A DNA stretch of 64,000 nt from Datura wrightii (lineage: Eukaryota; Streptophyta; Magnoliopsida; Solanales; Solanaceae). The notes beneath the pieces were generated by a model that saw only the letters and a program-made list of their open reading frames with translations, did not search any database and was not told the origin of the DNA. Positions 10,167 through 22,584 of this stretch are shown in pieces; position 1 is the stretch's first letter, and each line of letters opens with the position of its first letter. Both the position numbers and the translations under genes were made by a program. The stretch is from assembly GCA_035772735.1 (NCBI GenBank), contig JASDFA010000016.1, positions 153,400,501 to 153,464,500 on the forward strand, in the 5' to 3' direction.

Positions 10167-11551
10167 AATCAAGAAATATCTACTTGCCTCAAAACAAAGC
10201 TCAAGCATCAAATTATGAATTTTCCCATCCGTATCCCTTCTGAATGATCAAAATCTGGTCAAATACGTATTCTACATAAGAAAATGAAATCATGGACACC
10301 CGTATTGATATACTTCTATCTTGGCCCAAAAAGTCAATCCCGAGCCCGCAAGGGCAAAACTGAAATCTTATTTGAAAATCATGTTACCCATAATGTAAAG
10401 AACTCAAATATGAAATTTCATCCAAAACGGAGCTCAAATCAACTTTGAATTCATCAAAATACAATCTCTTAACTCTAGACCCAAAATTCTCAATTTTCCT
10501 CCAATAAATTCCCAGATGCAAATGAAAATCAACTGACGAAATCATGGAGAAATACCAAATTAAGGTTTAGATACTTAGCCCCTTGTTAAATAGAGAAGAA
10601 TGTCACAAAAATCACTCAATTTCGAGCTCTAGAACTCTAAATATACTCAAAATACAAAATAAACATAGTCTGTGCAAAAATACACTATTCAGGTATTTAT
10701 ATAGGGTTGTACCAGCAACTTTAATTTTTATTAAAAAGGAAGTAACTTCATCATACGATCTTGAAATACGACGATTCTTTTTCCTATAGTTCCCAAATAA
10801 TGATAAGGATCTACTCGTTCAATCGAAACTCCATTTGGTGCTTGTTTGCCCAGTCAGACGTCATTTTTGCTCGGTCAAGAATTATTTAATCTTTTGTAAT
10901 AAAATCCGATCTTGACTTATCAAAATTGCACCAAACTTTTAAGATAACTCCTATAATTCATGCTAAGAATTTTGAAAGGCTCGAAATAATTTTTGGATCT
11001 CAAAAACTAAAAATGAACCTCTAAGTTGTCACATTTTATGCTTAAAATCATGCCTAACACACAAAATGTTCAAATCCACCCGAAACTCATCCGGAATCCT
11101 CTGGTCACAAACCAAATATGTAATTCAATCATAAAACACATTCTGGACCTGTTGAAATCATCAAATCACCGATATGAGGTCGTTTTGATCGAAAGTTGAC
11201 CGTGGTCACATTTAGCTTCCTCAAAGCTCATAAATTCAACCAAAGGTTCAAATCACTCCCAAACACCTCGAAATCCATGCAAACTATCCAAATAAGTCAT
11301 AAATCACCATCCGAAACTAACAGATCTTTCAGAATCCAAATTCGAGCTCGTTAACCTGAATGTTGACTTTGGTCAAACCTCTCAAACTTCAAACCTTCCA
11401 AAAACCAAAAATCTTATCCAATCTTCATTGGATCATCTAGGGAATGGTGTCATCCATCTCCGCAAGTCATAAATAGAAAAATAAAGATATAAAAAGGTTC
11501 AAACTAGGGAAACGGGTCAAAAGTCACAAAATGACCATGTGGGTTGTTACA
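10167..11551 (-). mobile_element. Element F: partial or solo LTR of another gypsy family inside A
   Basis: On the minus strand this begins TGTAACAACCCACATGGTC at 11551, a typical LTR start, and runs ~1.38 kb to the point where element A's pol text stops. It contains the words TTGACTTTTTGGGCC and repeated CAAATTTTGA-like text known from a common nightshade LTR type (memory, not a search). No target duplication, primer site or internal genes were found, so it is either a truncated LTR or a solo LTR with decayed edges. The left limit is set only by the loss of pol similarity. Confidence 0.55.
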
Positions 11552-12175
11552 CTTCAAGGCTTGGCCAATAACTGTGCTTCCTGAAGTTCTACATACCTGA
11601 CACTTATGACAGGGATAGGGAGTTATCCTCAATGTACACATTTTAACCATTATTTCCATCATGGGGGAATATTCATAGGGCTTAGAGTAAGGAAATTATG
11701 AGCACGAATCACGTAAGAAGTCTAAGCTCGACATATACCTGATATGACACCATCTTATGAGCCGATAGAACGAATCTTGGGAACTGAATTCACTGGGCTG
11801 AGCGTGATAAGAGTCGTGAGTTCACATACATAATGAGGGTCATGACATAAGACGGAATGGGTAATATTGGGATCGCGGACGGACGGGGTTGCTTGCCATC
11901 TTAGGGTTCGCATGTAAGCGTGAGTCGAGCGTAACATTGAGCGATATGTAAGGGAACATCTAAAGAGGAAAGGAGGGACTACCCTCGAATTCTATCCATA
12001 GGACTTCCTTACTAGAAAAATCAATACATGACTGAGCCCATAACCTACCATTTCCTCACCTTCCATGTGATAAATCTCATCTTAAAATGCTCAAAGGGAT
12101 TTGTACCTCTTACAGTAGTTCTTGAAACTAACAATCATGATAGGTGCGAGGGAATAACTTATAACATACCTGAGA
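11552..12175. other. Unassigned internal sequence of element A
   Basis: Between fragment F and the gag remnant. I could not match it to gag, protease or RT in any frame; the longest frames are ~60-130 codons and show no domain. On the minus strand CAG/GTATGTTATAAG near 12165 has the form of a splice donor right after the gag frame ends, but I cannot say it is used. Confidence 0.35.
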
Positions 12176-12817
12176 CTACACCTGAAGTTGACCGCCACTT
12201 GCTCTTAATAAACTATGTTGCTGGGGTGGGCGATCTGCTAAAGCTGATGGAGGAGGATTCGGAGCACAACCTTTCTGACCATCTCGCTTGGATGAAGTGC
12301 AATCCCTGCGTTTATGACCGAGTTGGTCACAATGAAAACAAACATCTGAACCTGCCAAGCACTTTACTCAGTGGTGCTTCCCGAAACGCCCGCAATTCGG
12401 GTAAGTAATCTCTCTCAGTCAGGGCTTATATCCCCGAGCTTAGGCTAGAGACTTCTGATGGGTTTGAGAGTGACTCCCACTACTCGACCCTTGTTTGGAT
12501 CTCTTAAGGTTTCCGGCCCTGGGCCTCTTGTTTCCTCTTCTGTTCCCTTTACACTCCCTAAACACGCTCGAGTCACCAACCTCCGGTGGGCTCACCTTCA
12601 TGAGTCCTTGAATCCTAGTAGTTGCTACCTCTTCGGTAAGGCTCAATGGTGCAATAGCCTGCTGGTTATGCTGAGTGATCATAGCTTGCATCAATACTCT
12701 GAGAGTGGCTCCGAGCTCAGCATTAGACACTTGCATGGAATCCATTGAAGTTTGTGGCGCTAGGCTGACTCCCATCGTTGTTTTAAGTAGAAATATTTCT
12801 GCACACGCGCATAGCAC
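12176..12817 (-). pseudogene. Element A gag remnant with CCHC zinc knuckle
   Basis: Two minus-strand pieces survive. The upstream piece (12440-12817) has AELGATLRVLMQAM and IQGLMKVSPPE, matching the gag N-terminus of elements B (19501 on) and E (47890 down). The downstream piece (12176-12358) has CFHCDQLGHKRRDC, a complete CCHC knuckle. The capsid-like part between them is missing: a deletion joins the N-terminal domain to the basic linker before the knuckle. Start choice is uncertain because the first Met codons do not match the relatives. Confidence 0.75.
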
Positions 12818-12987
12818 GAGTTATAAGAATAGGGAGACTTTTCATCGCACTACATAAATCATTAAAGAAGGGAACATTTCCTAAACGTCTCATAGCCTCT
12901 TCGTCATAAGTGTGGCGCGCTTCACACCCATGAAAAAGACTCTACTTAACGCGGCTTTCAGACACCCTAGGATACTTCAAACCTATT

Positions 12988-12999
12988 GCTCTGATACCA
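12988..12999 (-). other. Primer binding site of element A
   Basis: Reads TGGTATCAGAGC on the minus strand, complementary to initiator tRNA-Met, four bases inside the 5' LTR. Confidence 0.9.
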
Positions 13000-13003
13000 A
13001 GTT

Positions 13004-15466
13004 TGTCACAACCCGGACATAGACCCGGATCATAACACGGGACAAGGAGTCCCGAGAGACTACAAGTCGACCCATGACATAAGCATATATCTAACTTCAA
13101 ATCACTTAAGGCGGAATACTGAACATACGATATAGCGGAAACATAAACGTAACATAACATAACATGATAAGCGAAAAGTACTACACATATATATCAGCTG
13201 AGTACTGAAAGACTATCATATCAGATGGGTTGATGGGACAACATCCCCAACTAACCCGGTAAAACTGAAACAAAAAGAACATCAAGGTCTGAACATATGG
13301 CCCTCGGAACATGAGGACTCACCACAAGGGCTGATAGCTAACTTTGAATGGACTACTGATGGGGATGAGCCTGAGAGCTGGGTCCTGTATCATGAAATGA
13401 TACAACATAGAAAGTATGTGGTCAGTACGTGAAATGTACCAACTATGCAAGGCAAATAAAATGGATATTTAAAATATATAAAAACTCATAAATGATCATA
13501 AGAGTAGGAGAACATGCTCATAACATAAATATCGTAATATAACATAAGGCTCAAGGTTTTCAAAACATTCGTAATACAATCGTAATCATAATCATAAGAG
13601 AAAAGCTTTATTGAACATGACTTGAGCCAATATATATAACCATAAACATGCATATATCATAAGAAACAGTGGAAGATTCTCTTAACCGACATACCCCATA
13701 TGAGCACACATGAAGTCTGACTTGTAAACCTAGTCGGGAGGCCGTTCATACCTTGCCAAGGGTAGAACTATGAAAGACGTGATCACACATGAGAAGGGCC
13801 ATTTGGGCCAGGGATAGTCACAAGAGAGGTCCCAACATACCTACGGTGGCACGTAGTTTATGAGATTCGGGGCAGAACCTGGGCCCTAAACCTACTCAGT
13901 GTTCGATACTACTCCTAAAACATATATAGTGCTCATAGTATAATATGCATGAGTTCATAGGCTAGTTAAATCATTATAATCATAAACATACTTATAAATA
14001 CGTGAACTAGCCATGAAACAAGGCCCGTAGTCGCCAAAACATAATTCATAAATCATAGGTTTCATGATACTTGTCGATCATACATATAACTTGAAAATCA
14101 TCAAATCATAATAGGTATTTGAATAAATTCATATTTTGAATCATAAATCATGTTGGGCTTGTAAATATCAACAGTTGAAGTGTAGATCATAAATTAATTT
14201 ATCATAGATCATGCATAATTAGGTTTAATTTGGTAGAAATCAAAATCAATAATTCTATAAGTAAATAATTGTAAAATCTGATCAAAATCCACAAAATATA
14301 ATGTAAATCATAAATCATAATAGCCCATTAACAAATCATAAAATTTTCACAAGAATTGAATTAAAACCCCATTAGATATTTGATAGAATTTTCATAAATT
14401 AATAGAGAATGGGCATGGGTGTGAACAGAAATACCCATTCCTAACCCTACATACCTTCGTTGATGGTCCCTTGACTTTCCTTGAAGAGTCCAAGAAGGTT
14501 TGAAGAAAAATCCTAACTCCTTTCTTGAGAGAAAATCCAACTATTGATCTTTTGGAGAGATAAGGATTTAGGCTAAGTTAATCCCTTTAATCTAATCTTA
14601 AGGAAGCCCAAAACGACGTTATTTAGGAGTTAGAAGCATAGGAGTTTACCAAAATACCCCCAAACTGCCAAAAAAAGACCTGGAACTGGCAGTTCCAACG
14701 ACCAACAAGATGGGTCATTGGTTGCTACAACGGCCCGTTCTGAGGTCCGTTGTTACCTGCTTTTGTATTAAACTGCTCATAACGTTTTACTTTGAACTCC
14801 GATCGATGCAAGGTTGGATGTGTTGGAAAGAAAATTTCAAGGGATTCAATTTGAGGTGCTGAATCATCCAAAAAAATTTTGTAAAATGAGAGTTATGGTC
14901 ATTTGAAGTTCACCCTTGTGAGGACTTATACGAACACTTAATCGGTAAAGGGGCTCTCAACTAAAATTTGTGCTAGAGATTACTTATGACTATAATTTAC
15001 ATGTAATGCACTTCTTATACTTAGAAATTGATCTTAACACCTTTCTTCCATAAATTCATTGGCTTGGGTCCATATACCTAGAACGGTTACGAACTTAGTC
15101 TGAGATTTTTAACAAACTAGCAGAACCAACCACCCATCCAATGAGTTGTGGTAATAAACAACGAACCGTTGGTCCGTACATTGGTTTCCCCCATTCTTCC
15201 TTTGAAATTCTCTTAATCTGCTTCAACAACCACAAATAACGACCCATTCAATTAAGCCACGGTCCGTACAATCCCCTCATGGGTTTTGGAAAGATTTCTG
15301 ACAGTTTCTGACAACTTTCTGGTAATGAAACAACGAGCACTTCCAATGACCCATTGGACCCTACAACAAACTGTACTGAGGTTTGTTGTTTGGTATTGGT
15401 ATTGTTTTCTTGTTGTTTTCTGTTGTAAGCCTCGGTTCTGACCTAGGGAACATTTGGGGTATTACA
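13004..15466 (-). repeat. 5' LTR of element A
   Basis: Homologous to 7065-9532 along its length and followed by the target duplication CTTAT at 15467. It is the better copy for comparing the original LTR. The CpG-word patch lies at ~14690-14760 and 15110-15420. Several CpGs in one copy are TpG or CpA in the other, for example GGTCATTGG here against GGTCGTTGG in the 3' copy. Confidence 0.9.
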
Positions 15467-15471
15467 CTTAT

Positions 15472-15574
15472 TCTAATGTAATTTCTTTGAAGATGTTTAG
15501 AAAAAAGAGCTTTAAACCTTAAAGTTAAAGCTAATAGTGAGAAGACACTCAATGAGAATATAGAGGAAGAAAAG
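15472..15574 (-). other. Sliver of CACTA intron between elements A and B
   Basis: Only 103 bases of CACTA intron remain between the two gypsy insertions. It ends with AAAAG (15570-15574), the left target duplication of element B, whose partner is at 29041-29045. Confidence 0.8.
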
Positions 15575-16950
15575 TGTAATACCCCGGAAGTGCGTAGGAG
15601 TAGACCCGAAAGTGAAAAGTTGAAAACTGCAAAAATGGAGAAAATTTGCACCGGATGGGCCATGGAATGACTCATGGTAACAAACCACGAGTTGTTGTAT
15701 GCAGTTGTTGATTAGGGGATATTGGTGGCAATGTAGACAACGAGTGGTATGACGACCCATTGTGAGATACAACGGGTCGTCCTTTTCAGTCCTGGTGAAG
15801 CATGGATTTCAGCAGGTGGGATACAACGGGTCTATCAACGATTCGTTGTGAGCTGTAATGACCTGTTGTCATCGGTCGTTGTTTGGATGCCTAAGATTCC
15901 CAGTTTAGATGACGGATCGAGACCACAACCCGTTGGAAGGAACCACGAGTCGTGGTGAGGCTCGTGGTAGCAGGTTCAAATTTTTTGTGATGAGCAAACA
16001 ACGGACGATGTAATGGATCGTTGTTTTAGAGGACGAGTCGTCCTGTCCGTCCGTTGGTTGATTCTGAAGTAAGCCTTCAGCAGTGTATACGACGGGGGTC
16101 ATGACGAGTCATCGTTTGTTCCAACGACCTGTTAGAGTCGTCCGTTGGTTCCATCCAGCCAAATTTCAGAGAGGGTTCATTAAGGGTAATTTTGATTTTT
16201 TCACAATATGAGGCCCTAAACTACGTCGTTTTGGCTTGGGAAAGCTGTGTTTTTAAGAAAATGACCTATTCTAAACTCTCATTCATGCATGCAAGGATAT
16301 TGAAAGGTGATCTAAGGGATTTTTAAGCTTTTCTCTTCAATTCTTCCAATTTCATTCTTGGGCTTCTAAGGAGAGTTAAGATTTGGTAATCCCAGGTATG
16401 TAAGGTCATCAATGGGTGAATTCTTCCACACCCATGCTCTTACTCTATGATTTTACTTAAAAATTTATCAAAAACTCATGGGATTTTGAAATTTATTTAT
16501 AAAAATCAAATGATCTAATTATGAGTTTTGCGATTTTGAAATATCATCATAATCTATGGATTTTGATCATATTTTGAGATTTAAATTGATTATAATATTG
16601 TTGATTTTGATTTTATAAGCTGTTAAGCTTAATTATGCATGCCCCATGATGAATCGGTGTATGATCTATTTTCTCAATGATGTTCTTTACAAGCCCAACA
16701 TGAATTATATTTTAAATTATGAATTTATTATGTTATCCATTATAATTTTATGAAATTTAAGTTATATGCATGATCTACAAGTATGTATGAATCTTATAAA
16801 TCATGAATGATGTTTTTGGCCGACTCACAGGCCTCATGCTATGGCTAGTTCACATATGTTCAAGCATGTTTACGATTATCATGATTTAACTAGCCCATGA
16901 ACTCATGCATATATTATTATGAGAATTATATATATTTTGGGAGTAGTATC

Positions 16951-18387
16951 TGTTCGGTGTGTTGTTGGGGTTATAAAACCGACACGCAAGTGCACGTGGT
17001 CAAACAAGTAATAAAGTGGCTAAGTAAGCCAAGTATCGATCCAAGGAGGCTCAGGGTATGTAAAAATTGCCAAAGTATACTATATTCTTATTTTACTTCT
17101 AACTATGCTAACAACAACGTAACCAACAGTTAATTGAGTTTTTGTTTATAAAATATATACTAAAACTATTAACAATTATTTACTATGAATTTAAACTATG
17201 GATATGAGCATGCCAAGGTTAAGAACAAGTAATGAATTCGATTGTAATAATAATTCGGTTAATCTCTTCTTCATGTTGCTAGCCAAGAACATTAGCCTAG
17301 AAACTAAAACTCTCGTATTTAATTTCACTTAAGAATCATAAACCATTCGTCTACATTTCTGTGATCAAATGCAATTTACGACCTAGCAATACAATTCCGG
17401 TTCCTCAATTGACTAATACGGCTTTCAAGTATATTTCTATCAGGAAAGCACATCAAAACCCAATTTTCCCAAATCAAGTTAAGAACAATACCCTATTAAT
17501 TCACAACTTTCCAATTTCTTGCTCTCTCGAGTGAAATTGGACTTTTTAGATGTGCATTAATGTTGGGCAAGCACTAATGCAGTAAGAACAAGAATTAGTA
17601 GAACAACATGAAAGAAGAAGAAGAAAACCATATCATTTACAATCAAAATTCAGTACACATGTTCAAAACCTTAGCAAGGAAGATAATTAGCCACTCATTT
17701 GTGGATTGATCATCCTAAAACAAGTGTAAATCATACATACAATTGATTGAAAGAAGAAAGGAAGAGAAGAAATCTCTTAGCTTTTTCGTCCCTCAACTGC
17801 TGCTAACCCACGTCCTAGCTCCACCAAGTTTGAACTAAAACTCCCTTATTAAAATAAACCTAAGTGTGCTATTTATACTAGAGGGAAATTTTTTCCGGAA
17901 TAACAAGCAACGTGTCACGGAGGTCAACGCGGAGCACTGCCTCCGTGACACGGCGTGGATGCGGACCTTCACTGGAAATCCAGGGTCCGGTAAATTAGCC
18001 TCAACGTGGCACGGAGGCCAACACGGAGGCCTATCTCCGTGCCACGGAGCTGTCGCGAGGCCTCACTGGAATTTGCCATTTAATTCCCTCTCCAGGCAGT
18101 GTGCCTCCGCGATGGTAGCGTGGCACGGCTCCATCGCGGAGCCCCTATAATTTGTGCATTCCAATGTCTTTTCCACGCTCGTATCCAAGTCCAACTCCGA
18201 TATAGTTCCAACATGCATTTTAGCTCCTAAAAATCATATTTACCTGCAAAACAAATGCTAATCATGTTGGTTAGTATAAATTCACATTTTATTACCAATT
18301 ACATGACAATATATACACATTGCACACAAACAAGGCGAAAATAATATGTTTGAGTATCACTTGGGCATATAAATCTGCCCAAGATCA
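16951..18387. mobile_element. Element C: solo LTR (1437 bp) inside the 5' LTR of B
   Basis: Begins TGTTCGGTG and ends AAGATCA, with a perfect target duplication GTATC (16946-16950 and 18388-18392). Comparison with B's 3' LTR, which reads straight through this point at ~28140-28150, proves the insertion. It has no internal region, so it is a solo LTR; the family is not recognised. It ends with an inverted pair TTGGGCA/TGCCCAA (18361-18381). A GC-rich block at 17900-18145 forms three hairpins. A ~94-codon open frame at 17866-18150 lies over that block and is best explained by base composition. Confidence 0.82.
17911..18141. repeat. Three consecutive GC-rich perfect hairpins in element C
   Basis: Hairpin 1: 17911-17923 pairs with 17940-17952 (13 bp, CGTGTCACGGAGG). 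Hairpin 2: 18005-18016 pairs with 18035-18046 (12 bp, CGTGGCACGGAG). Hairpin 3: 18105-18115 pairs with 18131-18141 (11 bp, CTCCGCGATGG). Stems 1 and 2 share CGTG-CACGGAG and differ by T to G on the left arm with A to C on the right arm, so pairing is kept. The block is strongly GC-rich in an A/T-rich LTR. Confidence 0.85.
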
Positions 18388-19298
18388 GTATCGAACATCG
18401 AGTATGTTCGGGACTCAGGTTAAGCCTCGAATCTCATGAACTACGTGCCACCGTAGGTATGTCGGGACCCTTTTTATGTTAGTCCCTGGCCCAAATGACC
18501 CTTTTCATGGTGATATCACACTTTCATGGTTCTACCCTTGGCAAGGTACGAACATCCTCTCGACTAGGGTTACAAGTCGGGATTCATGTGTACTCATACA
18601 GGGTATGTCAGTTAAGAGAATCTCTCACTATTCCTCATGATTTATGCATGTTATGATTATGTATGTAGGCTCAAGTCATGTTAAGTAAAGCTCTTCTATT
18701 ATGATTATGATTGTGTTTATGTTACGAATGTTTTTAAAACCTTGAGTTGTATGATATGTTATTATGATTTACGATATGAGAATGATGTCCTACTCTTATG
18801 ATCATTTAAGAATTTCTTATATGTTTTAAATGTCCGTTTTACTTACCTTGCATACTCATCACATTTCATGTACTGACTGCATATTTTCTATGTTGTATCG
18901 TTTCATGATACAGGTCCCAGTTCTCAGGCTCATCCTCACCCGTAGATAGTTTCATATTTGCTCTCAGTGCTTGGTGAGTCCTCATGTTTCGAGGGATGTA
19001 TTTTCATACTCTATGTTGTTCTTTCAGTTTCTGGATGTTGGATTAGTTGAGAAGTTGTCCCATCAATCCGTCCTTTATGTTTAGAGGCTTATCAGACTGC
19101 AAGTTGTATTCAGCCATATTGTATGAGTCTTAACTGATTTCCCCCCTTGGCTACGTTATGATTACGTTCTTATATGATAATTCTTCCACTCATGTGATTG
19201 GATTAGATGTATGCTCATGCCATGGATCAACATGGAGTCTCTCGGGGTTCCTTGTCCCGCGTCTTCAATCCGGGTGTACGTTTGGGTCATGACAAACT

Positions 19299-19310
19299 TA
19301 ATATCAGAGC
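19299..19310 (+). other. Decayed primer binding site of element B
   Basis: Reads TAATATCAGAGC, two changes from the initiator tRNA-Met site TGGTATCAGAGC, four bases after the 5' LTR end. Confidence 0.8.
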
Positions 19311-19500
19311 CATAGGTTGATGTGTCCTAGGGAGTCTAAAAGTCGCGTTAAGTAGAATCTCTTTCATGGGTGTGAAGCGCGCCACACTTATGATGAAGAG
19401 GTTACTAGACGTTTAGGAAATATTTTCTTCTTTCATGATCTAGGTCATGCGATGAATGTCCCATACTCTTCTAATTTGTGCTATTCGCGTTTGCAAAATC

Positions 19501-19944
19501 ATGCCTCCACGTCGAGTAAACACCAGGAGAAACGAAAATGGAAATGATCATAAGGGTGCCCATGATGGTGAGCATCAACCAGCTCCACCTGTTCACGAGG
19601 AGCACGTACTAGAGCCAACCGCCCATGCTGAGTTTAGGGCGGAGATTCAGATGTTGACACATGCCATGACTGCCTAAGTCCAGAATTAGATGGTGGCGCA
19701 TCTCCCTCAGAATAGGAATGCAACAGCAACTAGGGTGAGGGATTTCTTGAGGATGAGCCTTCCGGAGTTCATGGGGTCAAAGGCGGACGAGGATCCACAT
19801 GATTTCATTGAGAAGATTCTGAAGATCACCCAGGTTATGGGGGTGAACAATGGGGAATGCATTGACTTAACCTCTTATCCGCTAAAGGGGGTAGCACATA
19901 TATGGTTTAAGCAATGGAGAGACGCTAGGACGGCGGGTGTAGGC
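19501..19944 (+). pseudogene. Element B gag, N-terminal part
   Basis: ATG 19501 starts MPPRRVNTRR, a typical chromovirus gag start. Stops at about 19675 and 19687 interrupt it, then the frame continues RVRDFLRMSLPEFMGSKADE and IEKILKITQVMGV up to HIWFKQWRDA. This is the retrotransposon gag (capsid) domain. It breaks off near 19940, where integrase sequence begins in another frame. No zinc knuckle remains. Confidence 0.85.
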
Positions 19945-21174
19945 CCAAGATGTATCAGGGCTTACGAAAAATCTATCGGTGGGATGGTATGAAGAAGGAT
20001 ATTGCAGAGTTCATAGCTAAATGTCCAAATTGTCAGCAAGCGAAGGTCGAACATCAAAGGCCGGAAGGCGTATTTCAGGATATTAGCATTTCCACATGAA
20101 AGTAGGAAGAGATTAATATGGATTTCATTATAGGCCTACCTTGTAATCAATGACACTATGATTTCATTTGGGTGGTGGTAGACAGGTTAACCAAGGCTGC
20201 ACAATTCCTACCGGTCAAGACCACGGATTCAGCGGATGATTATGCCAGATTGTATATTCAGGAGTTGGTTCGACTTCATGGAGTGCCCTTGTCTATTATT
20301 TTAGATCGAGGTGCTCCGTTTACCTCCCAGTTCTAGCGGTCTTTTTAGAAGGGACTTGGAACTCAAGTCAAGCTCAGCACAGCCTTTCATCCGCAAACGG
20401 ATGGCCAAACCAAATGAACAATCCCGACTCTTGAGGACATGTTGAGGGCATGTGTTATGGATTTTAAAGGTAGTTGGGATGATCATTTGCCCTTAATCGA
20501 GTTTTCTTATAATAACAACTATCACTCTGGTATCCAGATGGCACCATTCAAGGCTCTTTACGGGCGAAGGTGTAGATTGCCCATCAGATGGTTTGAGGTT
20601 GGTGAGGCAGCCATGATAGGACCTGATTCAATTCATGAGGCAATGGTAAAGGTCTAGTTGATAAGGGACTAGTTAAAAATCGCTCAGAGTCATCAAAAAT
20701 CGTATGCTGATGTGAGGAGAAGGGATCTGGAGTTTGATGTGGACGACTGGATATTTCTAAAGGTATCTCCCATGAAGGGAGTCATGCGGTTTGAAAAGAA
20801 AGGGAAACTCAGTCCCCGATATGTTGGTCTTTACTGGATTGTGAGAAGAGTTGGTAAGGTGGCGTATGAGTTGTACTTGCCATCGGAGTTATCTTTAGTA
20901 CATCCCATGTTTCATGTATCGCTCTTGAAAAAGTGCTTGGTTGATCAGCCCTAGTAGTTTCGGTGGACAGCGTTGGGGTAAGGGACAGCCTCAGTTATGA
21001 GGAAATTCCTGTTGAAATCTTGGATCGTCAGGTTCGGAAGTTAAAGAACAAAGAGGTAGCCTCAGTTAAGCTTTTATGGAGAAATCAACATGTTGAGGGA
21101 GCTACGTGGGAAGCTGAAGCGGATATGATGGCTAAATACCCACATTTATTCTCTACTGGCTCAGTTCCGACTTG
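19945..21174 (+). pseudogene. Element B integrase and chromodomain, stop-ridden
   Basis: From 19950 the text follows the integrase: zinc-binding region ending CPNCQQAKVEH, then WVVVDRLTKAAQFLPVKT, a DRG motif where relatives have SDRGTQF (here LDRGAPF), and TAFHPQTDGQT. Then come the GKLSPRYVG and YELYLPSEL blocks of the C-terminal domain and a chromodomain (EIPVEILDRQVRKLKNKE, then VEGATWEAEADMM). At least seven in-frame stops are visible. The first catalytic Asp region (MDFIIGLP) is retained. Ends at TGA 21173-21175. Confidence 0.85.
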
Positions 21175-21404
21175 AGGTATCAGTTCTACTCTATGATTCT
21201 ATTTAGTTTTCATGTTCAGTTTATGTGTTCAAGTTTCTTTTATGTGTATGAATGTGTATGTGAAGCACGAGATCAGTTCAGCTATGTGTTATGAATCGAA
21301 GGTAGTCATTCCGTAAGAATTTCGGTTAAAATGATCAGTGTTTGCATATGATAATTGCATGTCTATGTTTTCCTGCTTATTACTAATATTTGAGGATAAA
21401 TGTT

Positions 21405-21420
21405 CCCAAGGGGGAGATAT
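21405..21420 (+). other. Polypurine tract of element B
   Basis: CCAAGGGGGAGATAT directly before the 3' LTR start at 21421: the plus-strand primer site. Confidence 0.85.
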
Positions 21421-22584
21421 TGTAATACCCTGGAAGTGCGTAGGAGTAGACCCGAAAGTGAAAAATTAAAAACTGCAGAAATGGGGAAAAGTTGCACATA
21501 ACGGGCCATGGAACGACTCGTGGTAACAAACCACAAGTCATTGCATGCAGTCGTTGATTAGGGGGTATTGGTGGCAGTGTAGACAACGAGTGGTATGACG
21601 ACCCGTTGTGAGATACAACGGGTCGTCCTTTTCAGTCGTGGTAAAGCATGGATTTTAGTAGGTGGAATACAACGGGTCTATCAACGATTTGTGTCGCGCC
21701 CCATTTTTCCTCGCGGAAAAGCGGGATACGACACATGACAACTCTTAAGGGTTAAAAAGAGAAGAAGAGAAGAGTCGCCACCTAACGGGTTAAGGTGCGT
21801 TAGGGCACCATTCAAAGCTAAGTTTTATTTCCTAAGTCACCAGAGTGGGGAAAGGGCTTAAATTACCTCAAAAGGAAGGTGTTAGGCACCTTTCGAGGTC
21901 CACAAATGTGGTTCCCGACCGGATTCATTAATGGGGGAATTAGGTAAGTGAGCAAATAAAGCTGATTTTAGCTTATTTACTTAAACTAAATTGATAAAAG
22001 AATAAATAATTAAATAGATAATTAAGTTTAGAAAAGCAAGTATGAAAGAAATTTGGGCAGACTAAAATCTAAAAATAGTTTATCAATAAATAAAAAAAAT
22101 TGTGGCAAATAAAGTAAGTAAAAAACATAAATAACAAAACAGAACAATTTATTAGAATCTACATAACAAACAAACAAATAAATATTTGTTTTAATTTTGG
22201 GGCCGAACCTCATAGAGGCGCCTACGTATCCCTTTTGGGAATTAGGCCGAACGTAGTTCTACCGGAGGTTTTAACCTAACGGGATCACCCCGTGCGACTT
22301 AAATAATATTTCGCAATCCGTTTAGATTGCTCGTATTATTCAGCGGGCACAGACTATCATTTCCCACTACCCGCTTAATTAATTTAATTATTAACTTAAG
22401 CGTTTCTAGGTGATAAAGCTATCGTCCTAAAATTTACCTACCCGTCCCAATCTTAAAGTCCAAGAGGCATTGGACTGCTATTTTGGAGTTTGGGTTCTAG
22501 AATTCTTAGGCTGCTATTAAAAGGTGATCGCCAAAACAATAGTAAAGGTCATAAAATCACAAAGAGCATGTAAAAACTTCATAT

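Larger units (their letters stand above)
7065..15466 (-). mobile_element. Element A: degenerate Ty3/gypsy chromovirus (Tekay/Del-like)
   Basis: Two LTRs of 2468 and 2463 bp flank a 3.47-kb internal region with a primer binding site, gag remnants and a chromodomain remnant, all minus-oriented. The element is bracketed by a perfect 5-bp target duplication, CTTAT (7060-7064 and 15467-15471), so it is a complete insertion. The internal region is far shorter than the ~5 kb of an intact relative: protease, RT, RNase H and most of integrase are gone, and another LTR fragment (F) sits inside. LTR starts differ by roughly one base in ten by eye, mostly transitions, so it is old. Tekay/Del placement comes from the chromodomain region and is inference. 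Confidence 0.9.
15575..19294 (+). repeat. 5' LTR of element B, split by solo LTR C
   Basis: Starts TGTAATACCCCGG and ends GGGTCATGACA. The U3 part (15660-16160) holds the CpG-word patch: ACGAGTTGTTG, ACGACCCATTG, AACGGGTCGTCC, CCACGAGTCGTGG, AACGACCTGTTAGAGTCG. The LTR resumes after C at 18393. Confidence 0.9.

Noticed and set aside
12028..12408. 126-codon plus-strand frame in element A
   Set aside because: It lies opposite the CCHC knuckle of the gag remnant, which has a clear motif on the minus strand.
17866..18150. 94-codon open frame in LTR C
   Set aside because: It covers the GC hairpin block and has no domain; its openness follows from base composition and inverted repeats.
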